Source of the DNA: Myoxocephalus aenaeus | Taxonomy: Eukaryota; Chordata; Actinopteri; Perciformes; Cottidae | NCBI GenBank assembly: GCA_038501785.1 | Contig: JBAMJR010000154.1 | Span: forward strand, 5,121,001-5,185,000 | Length of the DNA stretch: 64,000 bases | Direction: 5' to 3' | Part shown: positions 39,501-50,088 of the stretch, piece after piece | How positions within the stretch are numbered: the stretch's first letter is position 1 | How the letters are laid out: every line of letters starts with the position of its first letter | Position numbers and translations under genes: made by a program | Notes under the pieces: model-generated | Told to the model about the DNA's origin: nothing | Database searches by the model: none | Seen by the model: the letters and a program-made list of their open reading frames with translations, nothing else

Positions 39501-41507
39501 GTAGCCTCTCACTGCAGTAGGTTGACACTTCATATCAGGTTTTAGTGTCGGCTACTCAATAAAACTGAGCATATTTCTTCTTTCAAAGACAATTTCTCTG
39601 TACGAAGTGGGCTCTCAAGTTAATGAAAATGTTGGATGTCACCACTGAAGCCCAGCAGTTCATCACATTTGGTGTTGGGCCTTTGATGGATGTGTGCTAT
39701 GCATTTTGTTTGTTGCTCACTTTGACGGTTTGTCATTGAGTTGTGGCCCCTGGCTTTTAATCTACCGAGATTGAAGCTACTGTGATACAGGGGAAACGTT
39801 TTGATATATTGTTCCTCACAGAAAAAACACTCACGTCTTCCTAACTGGCAAGCTGTAGTGTCTCGCACAGGTGATGCCGTGAGTGTGTTGAGGGCAACAT
39901 GTCTCTTAATTTTCATTAAATAAGCAATGAATTCCGAAAACATCTTATTTGGACCTTTTACAATCTTGAAAATGCCTCCGACACATTATTACCACATCAT
40001 TGTCATAAAGGCCTACTGAAGAAATGTCTGTGAATAAAAAAACACTATATTTAGAAGACTAACTGGGCAAGAAAAGATTGTCTGGATATCGACTGATCGT
40101 AAAAGAAGTACACTAATTTCCAGATAGGTGACTTGGTGAATGATCTGTTGTCTGCAGTCCAAACTCTCCAAGATTATTACATTACATTTAATTTAGCTGA
40201 CACTTTTATCCAACATGATTTATAATAAGTGCAAGATGTAGACTACCAGTTTGAAAAGCCAGCTAGTTTAAAGTTATGATCTCAAAGAGCTCCATTTTGT
40301 TCTCTTTGAAGGCACACGTGGCGTTAATTGCAGGTGAGTTCACAAATCTCACTTCTCAGGGTTCCAAACAGTCAGTTGGCATTTGACACCTGGGCCACGC
40401 CCCCATCCTTTTCTTTCTGTCAATAATAATAATACATTCATTTTATATAGCGCTTTTCAAAATGCTCAAAGACGCTTGATGCTCTCCACCTTGGCAAAGC
40501 AGCGTTGATGGTAACTTGATTACTCTGTTATTCCTTGCTGTCGGTCGCTTTGTTTTCGTGACTGTTTGCCTTCTTCTAAATGGAAAATGTTCTCTTTTTT
40601 GGAAGTTTCATTGTTTGTAGTCATCGCTTATCTTTTCTTTGTTTGTTCGGTCATACTAACTCTTTACTGACAGTCAATTAAATCATTAAATCAGTATCTG
40701 AAGTACCTCTGCGTATCTATCTGAAACTAAATGGAAAGTTCTCAGTTCAGTTCCGAAACATCTCTGTTTTTTTTCATGAATGCAATACACATCAGCTATT
40801 TTCTACAACCGTTACCCATCACATAAATGTTCGAGCATTTTCAATTACCAAAAAGGGCAATCATTTGTATGGAAACGTTACTGAATCATTGTTATTTAAT
40901 GCAAATCCTCGTCCTAACTTTTGACAACTAGTCACATACAGGAAATTTAGAGTAAACAATTGACCAAACCACGCTAACATGGGGAGAACATGCAAACTCC
41001 ACACAGAGGTGGAGCCCTGTGTACGAACCCAGAACTCTCTGCTGTGAGGAGACTTATTTTGGACTCATGGAGGACAGGTTTTTTCTTTTTTCATTGCATG
41101 TTTTCTTTTTCCCGGTCAAAACCCTGCGCCTACGTTACCCAAAATGTAATTAACCAAATTGATCAAACTGTTTACAACTCCCTATGGAGCCCAAAGAAGC
41201 TTTAGATAACTTTCACATAGTTGTCCCCAACACCTCATACTTTGATGTGTAAAATCAATTTGAGTTCCCCGTCAAGATCTCAAATGTTGGCATCAGTATT
41301 TGCCTAAATATCCGGTTCTGGTAGAGAACGCCGCTGTGTTTCAGTGGTTGTTGGTGCGGGGAAGGTGCTACCTGGAGAAGTGCTGCTGCAGCGACACCAT
41401 CTGCCGCCCACCCTGCTGAGACTCAGCCCTCTCCCTTCTCTCCACGCCCAGATGTTGTTTGTTCTCCAGCTGGGGATTATTATTATGGATCAGTCTTGGT
41501 GGCGTAG
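4602..41507 (-). CDS. nckap5: nckap5, Nck-associated protein 5 (spliced gene span, 5' incomplete)
   Basis: NCKAP5 family proteins are large, mostly disordered cytoskeletal scaffolds. The founding member binds Nck SH3 domains, and the paralogue NCKAP5L/Cep169 tracks microtubule plus ends. Coding exons in transcription order are 41507-41372, 35253-35163, 33346-33191, 29135-29067, 27402-27364, 26633-26514, 15108-14938, 14797-11919, 11565-11451, 10619-10544 and 5041-4602. All borders are AG/GT and the joined frame is open for 1429 codons before a TAA/TGA-type stop at 4602. Family hallmarks are an N-terminal coiled coil (residues about 1-195), the Ser-rich block SSELSLSSACSEYSSGS, a Pro-rich stretch, the GMNGAKARSQSF block, TLANWFGFRKSKLP, and MRTLDSGIGTIPLPES near the C-terminus. 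These match mammalian NCKAP5 in order. I prefer NCKAP5 over NCKAP5L from the recalled C-terminal and coiled-coil sequences. Missing parts: the start codon and about the first 80 residues, and one mammalian exon between 26514 and 15108. Confidence 0.93.
5042..10543. other. nckap5: nckap5 last intron
   Basis: No coding sequence recognised. Includes A-runs at 5330, a C-run at 6600 and unassigned AT-rich sequence. Confidence 0.6.
10544..10619 (-). CDS. nckap5: nckap5 penultimate coding exon (short, hydrophilic)
   Basis: Begins MQTGDLRADGENGSTVMS and ends in phase 1 at ACAG|gtcaga, which fits exactly the two bases at the start of the last exon (Gly). The acceptor is weak: acacaaaag with few pyrimidines, or a second AG six bases in (atgcag), which would drop two residues and also stays in frame. 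Homology to other species is not recognised. Confidence 0.65.
11187..11218. repeat. (AT)n microsatellite
   Basis: About 16 AT units in an AT-rich nckap5 intron, just 3' (in gene direction) of the 11.45 kb exon. Confidence 0.9.
11451..11565 (-). CDS. nckap5: nckap5 coding exon after the giant exon
   Basis: One base completes the Cys codon begun by the giant exon, then 38 codons, leaving in phase 0. The acceptor tgttttctttcag is strong and the donor is AAG|gtaaat. The peptide begins SVGIREPHDAVRAC and contains SMPCPGMSLNEIQG. I do not recognise it in the mammalian protein, so identity rests on splice borders, phase and position. Confidence 0.75.
11919..14797 (-). CDS. nckap5: nckap5 giant central exon (about 960 residues)
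   Basis: The acceptor is ttttaatgcacag and the donor CTG|gtaaga; the frame enters in phase 0 and leaves in phase 2. The exon opens CAASRDKRMSTGS. It carries a GLKRLQ block near 14.68 kb and the segment NEGIYSFGVK near 14.59 kb. A tyrosine motif SIYDNLPCSP lies near 13.51 kb, and the Pro-rich SPSPPLPPGRTTSLVLRPS, a likely SH3 ligand, near 13.42 kb. RPPLKPVMGMNGAKARSQSF lies near 12.57 kb. The conserved end is TTIEEKVMLGIEEN, TLANWFGFRKSKLP and a Lys/Arg-rich tail at 11.93-12.20 kb. Most of the rest is Ser/Thr/Pro/Gln-rich and probably disordered. RKSKLPSP is a basic S-x-L-P sequence resembling EB1-binding SxIP-type motifs; that is inference. Confidence 0.95.
14938..15108 (-). CDS. nckap5: nckap5 coding exon (Ser-rich SSELSLSSACSEYSSGS)
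   Basis: Fifty-seven codons, phase 0/0, acceptor attgattttccag, donor CAG|gtgggt. It carries the hallmark SSSELSLSSACSEYSSGS followed by HTWAEGRGLSKQ, which matches the mammalian SELSLSSTCSEYSSGS segment. The exon leads directly into the giant exon. Confidence 0.93.
15645..16172 (+). mobile_element. LINE 3' end: ORF2 C-terminus, 3' UTR and TTCTGA tail
   Basis: A frame from about 15686 reads RLRSIRTKTSRHTNSFFPSA and then VGLINRARVPH before TGA at 15779-15781, typical of the end of a fish non-LTR reverse-transcriptase ORF. About 350 bases of T/C-rich 3' UTR follow. The element ends in ctaataaacag and an imperfect (TTCTGA)/(GATTCA) tail at 16135-16170. It is 5'-truncated and lies in an nckap5 intron, antisense to the gene. 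Confidence 0.75.
17814..17832. repeat. Short (AT)n tract
   Basis: Nine to ten uninterrupted AT units. Confidence 0.85.
21010..21088. repeat. (GA)n microsatellite
   Basis: About 40 GA units interrupted by a few GT steps at the 5' end and pure at the 3' end. On the nckap5 transcript this is a (UC)n tract. Confidence 0.95.
23383..23413. repeat. (GAGT)n short tandem repeat
   Basis: About seven GAGT units with one GTCA interruption. Confidence 0.85.
25725..25774. repeat. (AT)n microsatellite
   Basis: About 25 uninterrupted AT units. Confidence 0.95.
26514..26633 (-). CDS. nckap5: nckap5 coding exon (DLKEECVKLRTRVFDLEQQN)
   Basis: Forty codons, phase 0/0, acceptor gtttctag, donor CAG|gtagga. 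It encodes DLKEECVKLRTRVFDLEQQN and then a segment ending SVLFQQRV, the most conserved coiled-coil segment of the family, followed by a short fish-specific tail (KMSTIPVSQ). Confidence 0.94.
27364..27402 (-). CDS. nckap5: nckap5 39-base micro-exon (VANQVVQALLTQK)
   Basis: A 13-codon exon, phase 0/0, acceptor tttctccaag, donor AAG|gtttgt. Its peptide VANQVVQALLTQK is identical, as I recall it, to the mammalian protein between CLDE and DLREEC. Because it is short and in phase, it could be skipped without breaking the frame. Confidence 0.93.
29067..29135 (-). CDS. nckap5: nckap5 coding exon (AENSALSMENDNQRKQYERC)
   Basis: Twenty-three codons, phase 0/0, acceptor ttttgtgcag, donor GAG|gtgagt. 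The peptide AENSALSMENDNQ followed by QYERCLDE matches the mammalian coiled coil almost residue for residue. Confidence 0.93.
32755..32828 (-). mobile_element. hAT-like (Charlie-type) transposon terminus
   Basis: On the minus strand: cacaggttggcaaatggtgg followed by cctgtggatccgatctggcc. This matches the generic hAT terminal pattern CAGgGgTtGGCAAa…GTGGCCcg…GGCC. Only one end is visible, so it is a fragment or a short non-autonomous copy. Confidence 0.45.
33191..33346 (-). CDS. nckap5: nckap5 coding exon (acidic linker ending LLERLRALE)
   Basis: Fifty-two codons, phase 0 at both ends, acceptor gcgttttag, donor GAG|gtaaag. It starts DKLLEEMWKQQDSLEGP, passes through a low-complexity Thr/Ala/Pro/Gly/Ser/Asp stretch, and ends NPLLERLRALE. 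The end corresponds to the mammalian LLLERLKALE at the same splice point. The middle is poorly conserved, as expected for a linker between coiled-coil segments. Confidence 0.9.
35163..35253 (-). CDS. nckap5: nckap5 coding exon (MEETVRTLLQNQ)
   Basis: The acceptor is cttgaatgcag and the donor AAG|gtacaa. The exon carries one base completing the previous codon and then 30 codons, leaving in phase 0. It begins MEETVRTLLQNQ, nearly identical to the mammalian segment MEETVRNLLQ. It also contains QDSLEGP, a motif repeated in the next exon. Confidence 0.88.
36428..36503. repeat. (TA)n microsatellite with TATG lead-in
   Basis: Imperfect TATATG units lead into about 28 pure TA units. Confidence 0.95.
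40178..40240 (-). mobile_element. Decayed SINE/LINE tail fragment
   Basis: attacattacatttaattta followed by gctgacacttttatccaac is a diverged copy of the tail shared by the 49.65 and 50.1 kb elements, in the same orientation. Confidence 0.6.
40425..40480 (-). mobile_element. LINE 3' tail fragment (ATT-repeat tail)
   Basis: aataataataatacattcat followed by tttatatagcgcttttcaaa reads on the minus strand as a LINE 3' end (…gcgctatataaa…) with an (ATT)n tail. A similar copy occurs at 57178. Confidence 0.5.
40948..41055. mobile_element. Fragment of the same L2-type repeat
   Basis: Degraded copy recognisable by acatggggagaacatgcaaa, ctccacacagaggtgg and cgaacccagaa followed by gctgtgagg. It sits in the nckap5 intron just downstream of the 41.4 kb exon. 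Confidence 0.55.
41372..41507 (-). CDS. nckap5: nckap5 coding exon, start of coiled coil (first exon recognised)
   Basis: The acceptor follows a good pyrimidine tract (tacttctctaccctgcag) and the donor is CAG|gtagca. The frame enters with two bases completing a codon and leaves with two bases (AG), which join the C of the next exon as Ser. The product contains RLIHNNNPQ and ends MVSLQQHFS, aligning with the mammalian stretch that begins LIHELEEER and ends SLQQQFSR. A shorter version beginning at the CCCCAG about 35 bases inside is possible, but that site has no pyrimidine tract. The preceding exon must end in phase 1 and was not found. Confidence 0.8.
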
Positions 41508-41826
41508 CTGCAGGGTAGAGAAGTAAACACAGTGAATTTGTTGTTAATCTCCATATCATAATCCCACTGAAGATTTCACAGATAAGACAGTACATCTGTT
41601 CACTTCCCTTTCCCTCTTTTCATATGTATAAATAAAAAAGAGCAGGACCGGTGCAGAGTCTCTCCTCACCTCTCCTCTCACCACCTCACACACTGTAGTT
41701 TTGAATTAGTGTCGACATAGGTGTTTTCCCCACAACTGACAGGTTAGGCAAACTCCCTTGTCCCTACTGACATTTAAACAGGGCCTTGAGGTAAACTGTC
41801 ATTTTGGAACCAAATATCTGTATATA

Positions 41827-41827
<1 letters not shown>

Positions 41828-41910
<83 letters not shown>
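41828..41910. repeat. Compound (AT)n(GT)n microsatellite
   Basis: About 30 AT units followed directly by ten GT units. It lies about 320 bases upstream, in gene direction, of the first recognised nckap5 exon. Confidence 0.95.
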
Positions 41911-44900
41911 AAAAAGAGGAAATCAAGGACGTCTGCAAAAGCAAAAGGTAGCAAAAGTTTAGGTATTGTAAATATTATAATGACCATATCACCTTTGGGT
42001 GTTTACTCAGCTGAAAAACGTTGTGACACAAAATAATATTCATGTTTCTGTGGTCTGTTTTCATCCTTTTGCTGAGAGGAAACGTTAATTGAGCAACATC
42101 ATTTGTGTCAACACCTGTCAGCTGCACACAACGACCCTGATAAACATGCGTCACTATAACAGGGAGTTTTCAATGCAGCTCTATCAATTACTCTGTGCTT
42201 GTTAAATCCTTGCTTTGCATCAACTTAATGGGAATTGACATTTAGTGTAACTCTGTGGAGGGATATGAAGAGGCCGGCAGAATTGCAAATCAAAATGACA
42301 ATGGTTCCCGACCTGCTTCAGAAATAATCAATCAGCTGTGTCACAAACCTTTAGCCACAGGTTTGTGACTCAGTGAAGCGGTACACTCCACCATGCAGGG
42401 CTTCAGTACAGGAACTACAAAAGTATTACTGTATTGTACATTAATAGATTTTTTTTTTAAAGTCTTACTGTTTTTTAATCAAATTTACAGCAACGACAAT
42501 CTCAATTCACATTATAATGAATGAATAAATGAATAATGTGTATGATTCCAATCTTGTGCCAGATTGATTATACATCTACATCAGCTAGTACTACTGTAAC
42601 TATCACTACTGCTAACGCCACTGTTGCACCCTTAAAACGAACGGTCCAGAAAGACGTCCTTCTTTGGTTTTGCAACTTGTATTAAAACAAATCCCAGGTT
42701 AAACACAAGCATACGTTTTTTGACTTCAGCCTGTATACGTCTTCTTCACTCATCATAGAGAGACAGCGCTCTCCTCTAAGGGGTCTGCCCTTCACAGTCA
42801 GTATGTGTAACATTGGAACAACAACATATGAAATAACATATTTCAGGGCGCTACACCACCACTGTACACTTTTGTCACAGTTGACATTTTGTCACATTAT
42901 ACCAGAAAAAACACAGGTGCAACCAACATTGTGGCTCGACTCCTTCGTGTCCTAGGAAGCCATACAAGTGAGCAACATGCACAATGCCAGAGTCCTGGAA
43001 TTAATCAAACTACATGTAAAACACAGCCACCTTTCATGTTATTAATTACACATGTGCTGTTCCTGCTACACACACATCAGAATGTCCTTCAATCCAGAAG
43101 AGCATGTCAACACAGTGAGGAATAGCTGGTCTGCACTTAAGATAAAATAAGAAGAGGTTTTTCATTATTTTCAGGCAAAGTAAAGGACAAAACTATTCAA
43201 TGAAACACATTCATGTACAAAAGAAAAATATAAATTTGAGGGACCAAATGCGCATGTGAAGGCTGAATCAGCACTGCCATCTAGTGATGTTTGCAGATTA
43301 CTACCAGGATCACTGCACAGTTTCAACATAAATCATTTCAGGGTTCATCCACTTGTTGTCCTGTTGCTTTGAATCCTGAGGACCTAACGAAGAGAGGTTT
43401 AGATGCAGTCAAAGAGTTTACATTTTATTGCTCAGAAAAGAAGCCTGTTTACGTTTTTTTTCCTCATTGTCTCATGAAGAAGCTAAAGCCTTTATTTATT
43501 TTGTTTTTATCAGAAATTGCACGTTGCCCGTTTTGTTGTAAATATAGTTTTCTAGCACATCAATAGGCATTTACTTCATTTTGCATCAAGTACAGGTGAA
43601 GTTACTAATCATAATGATGTATATGTTCAGTTTCAGGCTCAGTGTACATTTGGGCTCACTGTGTTTGTTTACTGGGACTCTTAATGGAATGGAGCCATCA
43701 TTATTTACAAGTTACACCTCTGTTTTAGTCTGCTGTAAAACTGCTCCATATGACTGAAGCTGTTACGCCACCCGGTTAATCAAGTTACCTCATGCCCAAA
43801 TGCTTTTTCTACCTTATTCTGACAAAAGTCATCTTGTTCCAGTCAACAGCACACAGTAGAGTCTCCTAATGAAATAGCCAGAAGTAGTAGCAGTGATTTA
43901 CTTCAGTGCCTATTAACAATTTTCCAAAAAGAATGCACGTACAAATAAATAAGAATCAGGCAATAAATTAAAGGGAAACCCAAACATATTGACCAAACAG
44001 GTGTAGGCTGAAGCTTTAGCTTAATATATCCTTTTTACAACGTCTAGATTTAGTCGATACAAAATCAAAACTAAGTTCCAAACATTTCATGCACAATAAT
44101 AATCATAACTTTATTCCTTGTTACAACCACTCCACAAGTTATAAATCTATTCTTGAATATTTGTCCTATTACATATTTCCTATGCCCTTAAATGAATTCC
44201 ATCATTTAAAATAACCTCTGAATAGGGAATATCATGCAAGTTAATACATAATGTGGTGGTTGGTTGTAATACACTGATGGACCCATCAGTATGTATAGAT
44301 GCTCTCTTCTTAGCATGAATATTGGATTAGTTTTGATTTTGTGTGTGTTTACCTCTACACAGCAGGTATCGTATGAACCATTGATGTAGAGTATAATAGT
44401 GAGTTCTGATTTAAGATATTTTTGTATAATATTGCAACGGCTTTGGAGAGATTTTGTTTTTATTCATATAACGCTGCAGCCATAACTTTTCAAGTATGTG
44501 TTGTCCCGAGTTGGCCAGTAGATGGAGTTCTTCATTCATTTTCCTCACTAGTCTTTCAGCATCTGAATGCATCGCCTGCCTCCTCCTGCATGTCTGTCTG
44601 TTTTCTTCCCAGCCACAAACAGAGCAGACAGGAGAAGATGCAGATTACACCTCAAGTCAGGGGTGTGGCTTTATTTTGCTGAGTCACATGGTATCCTTAA
44701 ATGAGTCATTATGGGACATTCCTTTCACAAATATCATCTATAAAAGTACCTAATTCCTCACACCTGTGAAACCAAACTGATCCACTGTTTCCAATTAGTC
44801 AAACAAATCCCAAGTCAGAAACATACAAATAAAAAAATAAAGAAAAAGTCTACTGACAAAGGTTTTTCCTCAAATACATATTTTAAAGAATTTTTTTGGT

Positions 44901-46494
44901 AATGAAAACAAGTGATTGCTCATTTTGTACAGTGACTCATTAAAGAGTGGGTGTCTCACTTCATAGGAGATATCTCATTAAGAAATGAAAGCCCTCAAAT
45001 ATAGCCATGGTGATGTTGTTTCTATGGATCAACGTATGAGAATGTCAAGACATTCACGCTGTATTCCCAAAATAACTACAACAGGCTCCTGTAAACGCAC
45101 AGCATTGTGTGCCAATGTCACTGAGGGAGTCCATTCTTAGACTTCATCCTCTATTAATAGACAGTGACAAGACGTTCTTTGGACAAGATCTCACCACTGT
45201 ACTAACAATTAGCAACAGAGGTCCATTTTGTTTTCAACAGTGGGAGGTTTCATTCATTCATACATCTCAACTGGGGAGTGAAATAAAGACTTATAGATAT
45301 ATAACAATAAAGGATGTAGGCTGTGAATCAGATAATATATAAGAGTATTCAGATAAGAAGAAGACTTATATAAAAACTATGCAATAATGTGCATACATAC
45401 AGTTTATTAATGTGTAACAATGCGTGTTAGTAGTCAAATTAATAAAGTTTAACAACAAATGCAATATTTCCCTGAATGAAGTCGAGTAGAAGTCCAAAGT
45501 AGCACAAAATGGAAAGTAGGCCTACCTCAAAAATGAAGTACAGGTTACTTTCAACATTTTCGATATAGATGGCAGAGAAAAGCACAACGTACAGCAACTT
45601 GAGACAGCACAAGCAAATGAAGAAAACATCTTCGCCACTCTGATAACAAACATTACAATTAAAAATAAAGAAAACAGAGCCAATGCTTGGCAATGCATAC
45701 GCAGCATACCCAGCAAACACCGAAACCACACGCAAATACAGCTAGAGAGCATCGAGCATCTTTTGATGCGATCACACCAGCCGGACACCGAACCAGGCCA
45801 GGGCCGTTAAGGGCCAAAATCTGAAGTTTCCCGGAGAAACAAAAAAAGTATTCTTTTAAAAACTTATTCGCAGCAGCACACATTTTGACTTTTGACCTGC
45901 TCTGTCCTATTTAAGCGTCCCAGTAAACCATGACAGTGACACAATGAGTCAGCAATACCAAGACCCTGAAACTGAAGCAGCTTAATGGTCATTGTATTCT
46001 TTACACCTGCACTTTACTGTGACGTGAAAATGTCTGCCGTTAGAGAGCACTAGAAAGCTCACGCTATGGCCAGTATATCCAATAATATTTGAATACCATA
46101 TTCAGGATGTTAGTCAGCAAATTTTTAGAGCTCATTTTGAGGAATATAGCTGATGAACATACTGTAATTCTCTGAAGGTTCATCACTATCTGGGACCCCT
46201 TTCACGTTGTTTTCAAAGTCATTTGATACATTAGAGGAAAATTCAAAAGTTATTCTAAAATAATGCAAAGCTGAGCATCTGTAAAACATGTTGTACCACA
46301 TTTGTTTAACCAATACACACAGAGCAGTGTAAAAACAATGTGTGACTTTAAGGGGGAATTACATGCTGTTTATTATTTCTTGATGAGCAGCAGTTGGACG
46401 CAGCTATCGTGCACAACTTCCTAAAGACGTGACAAAGTGCCTTTCTAATTGATTTTCAACCTTTCTTTCTACATGTGATATAAGGGGTGACGTT

Positions 46495-46660
46495 TTCATT
46501 TCATTCACCAAGGTTTGGTTTTTCTGTTTATCAGCAGGATTGCAGAAAAACGGCCTGATTGTTATGAAACTTGGTGTACGGAGGTAGTGTGGGACGAAAC
46601 CGTTGCATTTAGGAGCGGATTGGCCATGGTGTAGTTCAGCACGCCCCTCTAGTTGGCTTG
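46495..46660 (+). repeat. Possible relative of the 52.5 kb repeat
   Basis: aggattgcagaaaaacggcc followed by gattgttatgaaacttggtg resembles the 'insensitive to input, gives a value of' type of high-copy fish repeat by phrase style only. No second copy in the window aligns well. Confidence 0.25.
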
Positions 46661-49400
46661 TGTTTTCTTCTTGTAAGTAGTCGTGCCTCGAGCTCTCTCA
46701 GGCAGTGTTATCCCTTTGAAGACAGGTTCTTCTAAATTTAGACATTCCAAATTATTCATAATTTACAAAGAGGGAGAGAACATGCAATCATCTTACAGGT
46801 TAAACTATAAGGGCACTTGGGGAGCGCAAGCAAACCGGTTTACAAAAGAAAGAACATATGTGTGTATCCGCCCTGGGATTCAGAGCCGCTGCAGAATTGA
46901 ATAGGTTCCTTCATGGCCCATGCAAGCTCCTTCTGTCGTGAAAATCAGGCCAGTATCCTAATCCTGTTGACAAACAAATAAATCAAACCGAAAACATGAC
47001 CTTCTTGGCGGAGGCAATAATACATGTCCTGAACATGTCCTAAAACGGCAATATTATCGGCTTAAAAAGATTTAAATACTTCAGGTTACCTGGAAATTCA
47101 TTAAGCTTGTCGCTTCATAGCTATTTTGCATCATGATCTTCAGTCTAAACAAACTGATCTGAATCTATGTTCTATCTGTAATCTGATTGGGAAAATTACA
47201 CTGATCACGACCCTTCCATGAGATTATTTTTATTCAGTCCACATTAGAGCCTTTGTTACAGCCCTGGAATATCCTGAGACCTGTTAGTGTTTCTCTACAT
47301 CAGTCACAGAGACAATAGAAATGTATTGTACGTTTTCATCACAATGACTGGCAGAGAAAGAAAAAACAAGGCTTGAGTGTGTTTACTACTACCTTTCAGA
47401 GAGGAAAGCACTCCAGTGTAAATAGTGTAATTACACGTCTTCCTTTTGGTGGGTGGGAGGGTAAATTGGTGTAATCAAGGCTGCAGCTCAGCCTCTGGCA
47501 TTGATGTTGGAATGAATTAGGACAGGACCTCGCTGAGATTTTGCCCCCTGGGTATCTAATGAATACATACTTCTCTCCCAAGTCACATCCTGCTGATACA
47601 CTGGCGAGCCAGTATTGTGAGTGTACTGTACAACTCACACTGGGAAATGAGCAGAAAATGTAGCTTTCACAAGGAAGCTTGAAACATTAAGCTCAGGATG
47701 TTCACACAGACAACTGATACTTAGTACACCAAGAGAACAAACAACTCTGTGTATTACTTTACCTTGTATACCTCACTTTCACAGCCTCCCAGCAGTACAG
47801 CTAGAGAATGTAGAGCATGTTGTTTGAAACTTTTTTCCTTTGCTTATGTCTTTCTGTACTGTTCTGTGTATGTACTCCCCTTTGCCCTGCTACCTGTCAT
47901 ATACAAAAGGCTACTACAGTTCGGATAAAGATTTACTTTTCTCACTGTAAAAAAATGTCATCGTCAATGACAAAAAATTTACATTGTAGCGCACAAATCA
48001 AGTTTGTTTCTTCACTGAGGTCCCCACTGTATTTATGTCTTTGAATTTAAAAGCAAGACTAAGAATCTAAAGCCATGCTCGGAGCTCTGTGAGGCTTATG
48101 CATGATTTATACTGCTGCAGCTGCATGTGCGCCTATGCATTCAGTGCATGCTGCGTCAGCGAGGGTCAGTGCGCCTGATGCGCATTGTCGACGGCTCACA
48201 CCGTGTCGTTTCGTCACTTTTCGGATAAACTAGCAAAACCATGACATATAAATGTGTTAATTAACATAATCGTTGCCTCAACCCCAAGATTAAACCAAAT
48301 GTCAAGAAAATCCATCCATGAATTGTTAAAAATATGTCACTTTACAAATGTCAGCCTTATCGTGGCACTAGAGGAAAAGTCAGTATTTACAAACATTAGT
48401 AGGCTTCATCCTCTGTGGACCAAGAGTGTCTTTATAAAATATTCTGGCAATAGTCTGGACCAAAGAGGTGGACCAACATGGCTGAAAGGACAGGTTCAAT
48501 ATTACAATAACTGTGTGCAGCATTAAAACACACACACACATACACTTAAATTACTAATATCATGAGCAACCAGTGAGCAACCAGTGAGGTTATAGACTTG
48601 ACTTGCTTTTCAAAAATAAAACCACTGCTACTCCTCTATCTGATGGAGAAATACTGAAATGTCCAAAAAACTAAAACAAAAACAAAAACAAACAAAATAA
48701 GTATATCATAAATTAATTAATTATGTCATTAGCATATCCATTTAATTCAGTTCAGCATTTCAGAGGGTTTTTAATTATCTGGTAAACATGGAAATATTAT
48801 GCATCCCTCTCTCCTTTCATTCCACAAATAGTCCTTGGATGAGATATTTTAAGCACAAGGCTATTTTTTATGCATCCTTCATGTTGGAAAGGTTCTAACT
48901 CACTGAAGTGCTGTTACCATTCTGTCGTTCAGTCTCTACAGCAAGTCTTTATGCAACAGTCAAATCCGATCTTTGATGAAGAGCTATTTATTACAGATAT
49001 ATTTCTTTAATTTTATATACTTTTAGTTTCTTATACTGTATTTATTCAGCTCTTTCTCATCTCTACCCTGCTGAACCCTGTCATTAGACTTTAACCGGTC
49101 AAGTCTAATATTGAAAGTTTTCAATTTGATGAATGAGTAGATAATATTTCCTGCTGATTTTTAGGTTGTTGTTTTTTTAATGCCACAAAATAGCAACATT
49201 TCATATTTTATAGATAATTTTTGTTCTTGTTATTTTTGGTAAAACCCCTAAAACAGTCCTTTGAATCTAAACTTGCACTAGTCAAAAAAAAATCTACTCA
49301 TCATCAATACAAGAACCACATCATGTGAAAGTAGTCTGTCAGAGTAGCAAATTATCATCCAACACTGCAGCTCTTGAAATAAAATGTATTATTATTATTA

Positions 49401-49610
49401 TCCTAGGGTTCACCCTGGACGGTCGCCAGTCTATCGCAGGGCACATAAAGACAACCACTCACACCTACGGGCAATTTAGAGTCAAATTAACCTGCACTGC
49501 ATGTCTTTGGACTGTGGGAGGAAGCCGGAGAACCCGGAGGGAACCCACGCTGACACGGAGAGAACATGCAAACTCCTGGCCCCTCTTGCTGTGAGGCGAC
49601 AGTGCTAGCC
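49401..49610. mobile_element. Teleost interspersed repeat, L2-type LINE 3' region
   Basis: Contains ccctggacggtcgccagtct, atcgcagggcaca, tggactgtgggaggaagccg, gagaacccgg and gagaacatgcaaactcc. This very common fish repeat core is usually classed with L2-type LINE 3' ends. It is preceded by an ATT-repeat LINE-like tail at 49385-49400. Confidence 0.65.
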
Positions 49611-49649
49611 ACTACACCACCTATGTTTACATATCAAGCAGAAACAGAG

Positions 49650-50088
49650 GGAAAATTACATTACATTACATTACATGTCATTTAGCTGACGCTTTTATCC
49701 AAAGCGACTTACAATAGTGCATTCAATCATGAGTACAAACTCAGAAAAACAACAATCAATAATCAATAATCAATAAAGTGCAGTTTCTTCACTAGAGTTA
49801 AATTTAGAAAATTACAGAAAATTACAAAGTGCTATAAATAAGAGACATCAAGTGCTACTAGAGTGCTAGTACAGTGCTACCTTCCTTATTCAAGGTGTAG
49901 TCGAAAGAGATGCGTTTTTAGTTTTCGGCGGAAGATGTAGAGACTTTCTGCTGTCCTGATGTCAATGGGGAGCTCATTCCACCATTGAGGAGCCAGGACA
50001 GCAAACAGTCGTGAAAATTAGGAGAGGTTTGTTTCTGTCCACCAGAAAAATGGAAGCACAAAAGCAATCGACTTTTAAAGGTGCTCAA
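49650..50088 (-). mobile_element. 5'-truncated LINE 3' end, sharing its tail with the adjacent SINE
   Basis: On the minus strand a frame at about 50010-49885 reads RLFAVLAPQWWNELPIDIRT and then AESLYIFRRKLKTHLF before a stop. This is typical of the C-terminus of fish non-LTR retrotransposon ORF2 (APQWWN...LK-HLF). It is followed by a 3' UTR ending in the same gctttggataaaagcgtcag, ctaaatg motif as the neighbouring SINE and a (TGTAA)n tail at 49656-49676. Confidence 0.75.

Larger units (their letters stand above)
27403..41371. other. nckap5: nckap5 introns across the coiled-coil exons
   Basis: Outside the exons listed separately this holds the hAT-like end (32.76 kb), a TA microsatellite (36.43 kb), and LINE/SINE tail and L2-type fragments (40.18-41.05 kb). 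The remainder is unassigned AT-rich DNA. Confidence 0.55.

Noticed and set aside
45439..45883. Cys-rich minus-strand frames
   Set aside because: No family resemblance, overlapping frames of similar length and no splice or repeat context.
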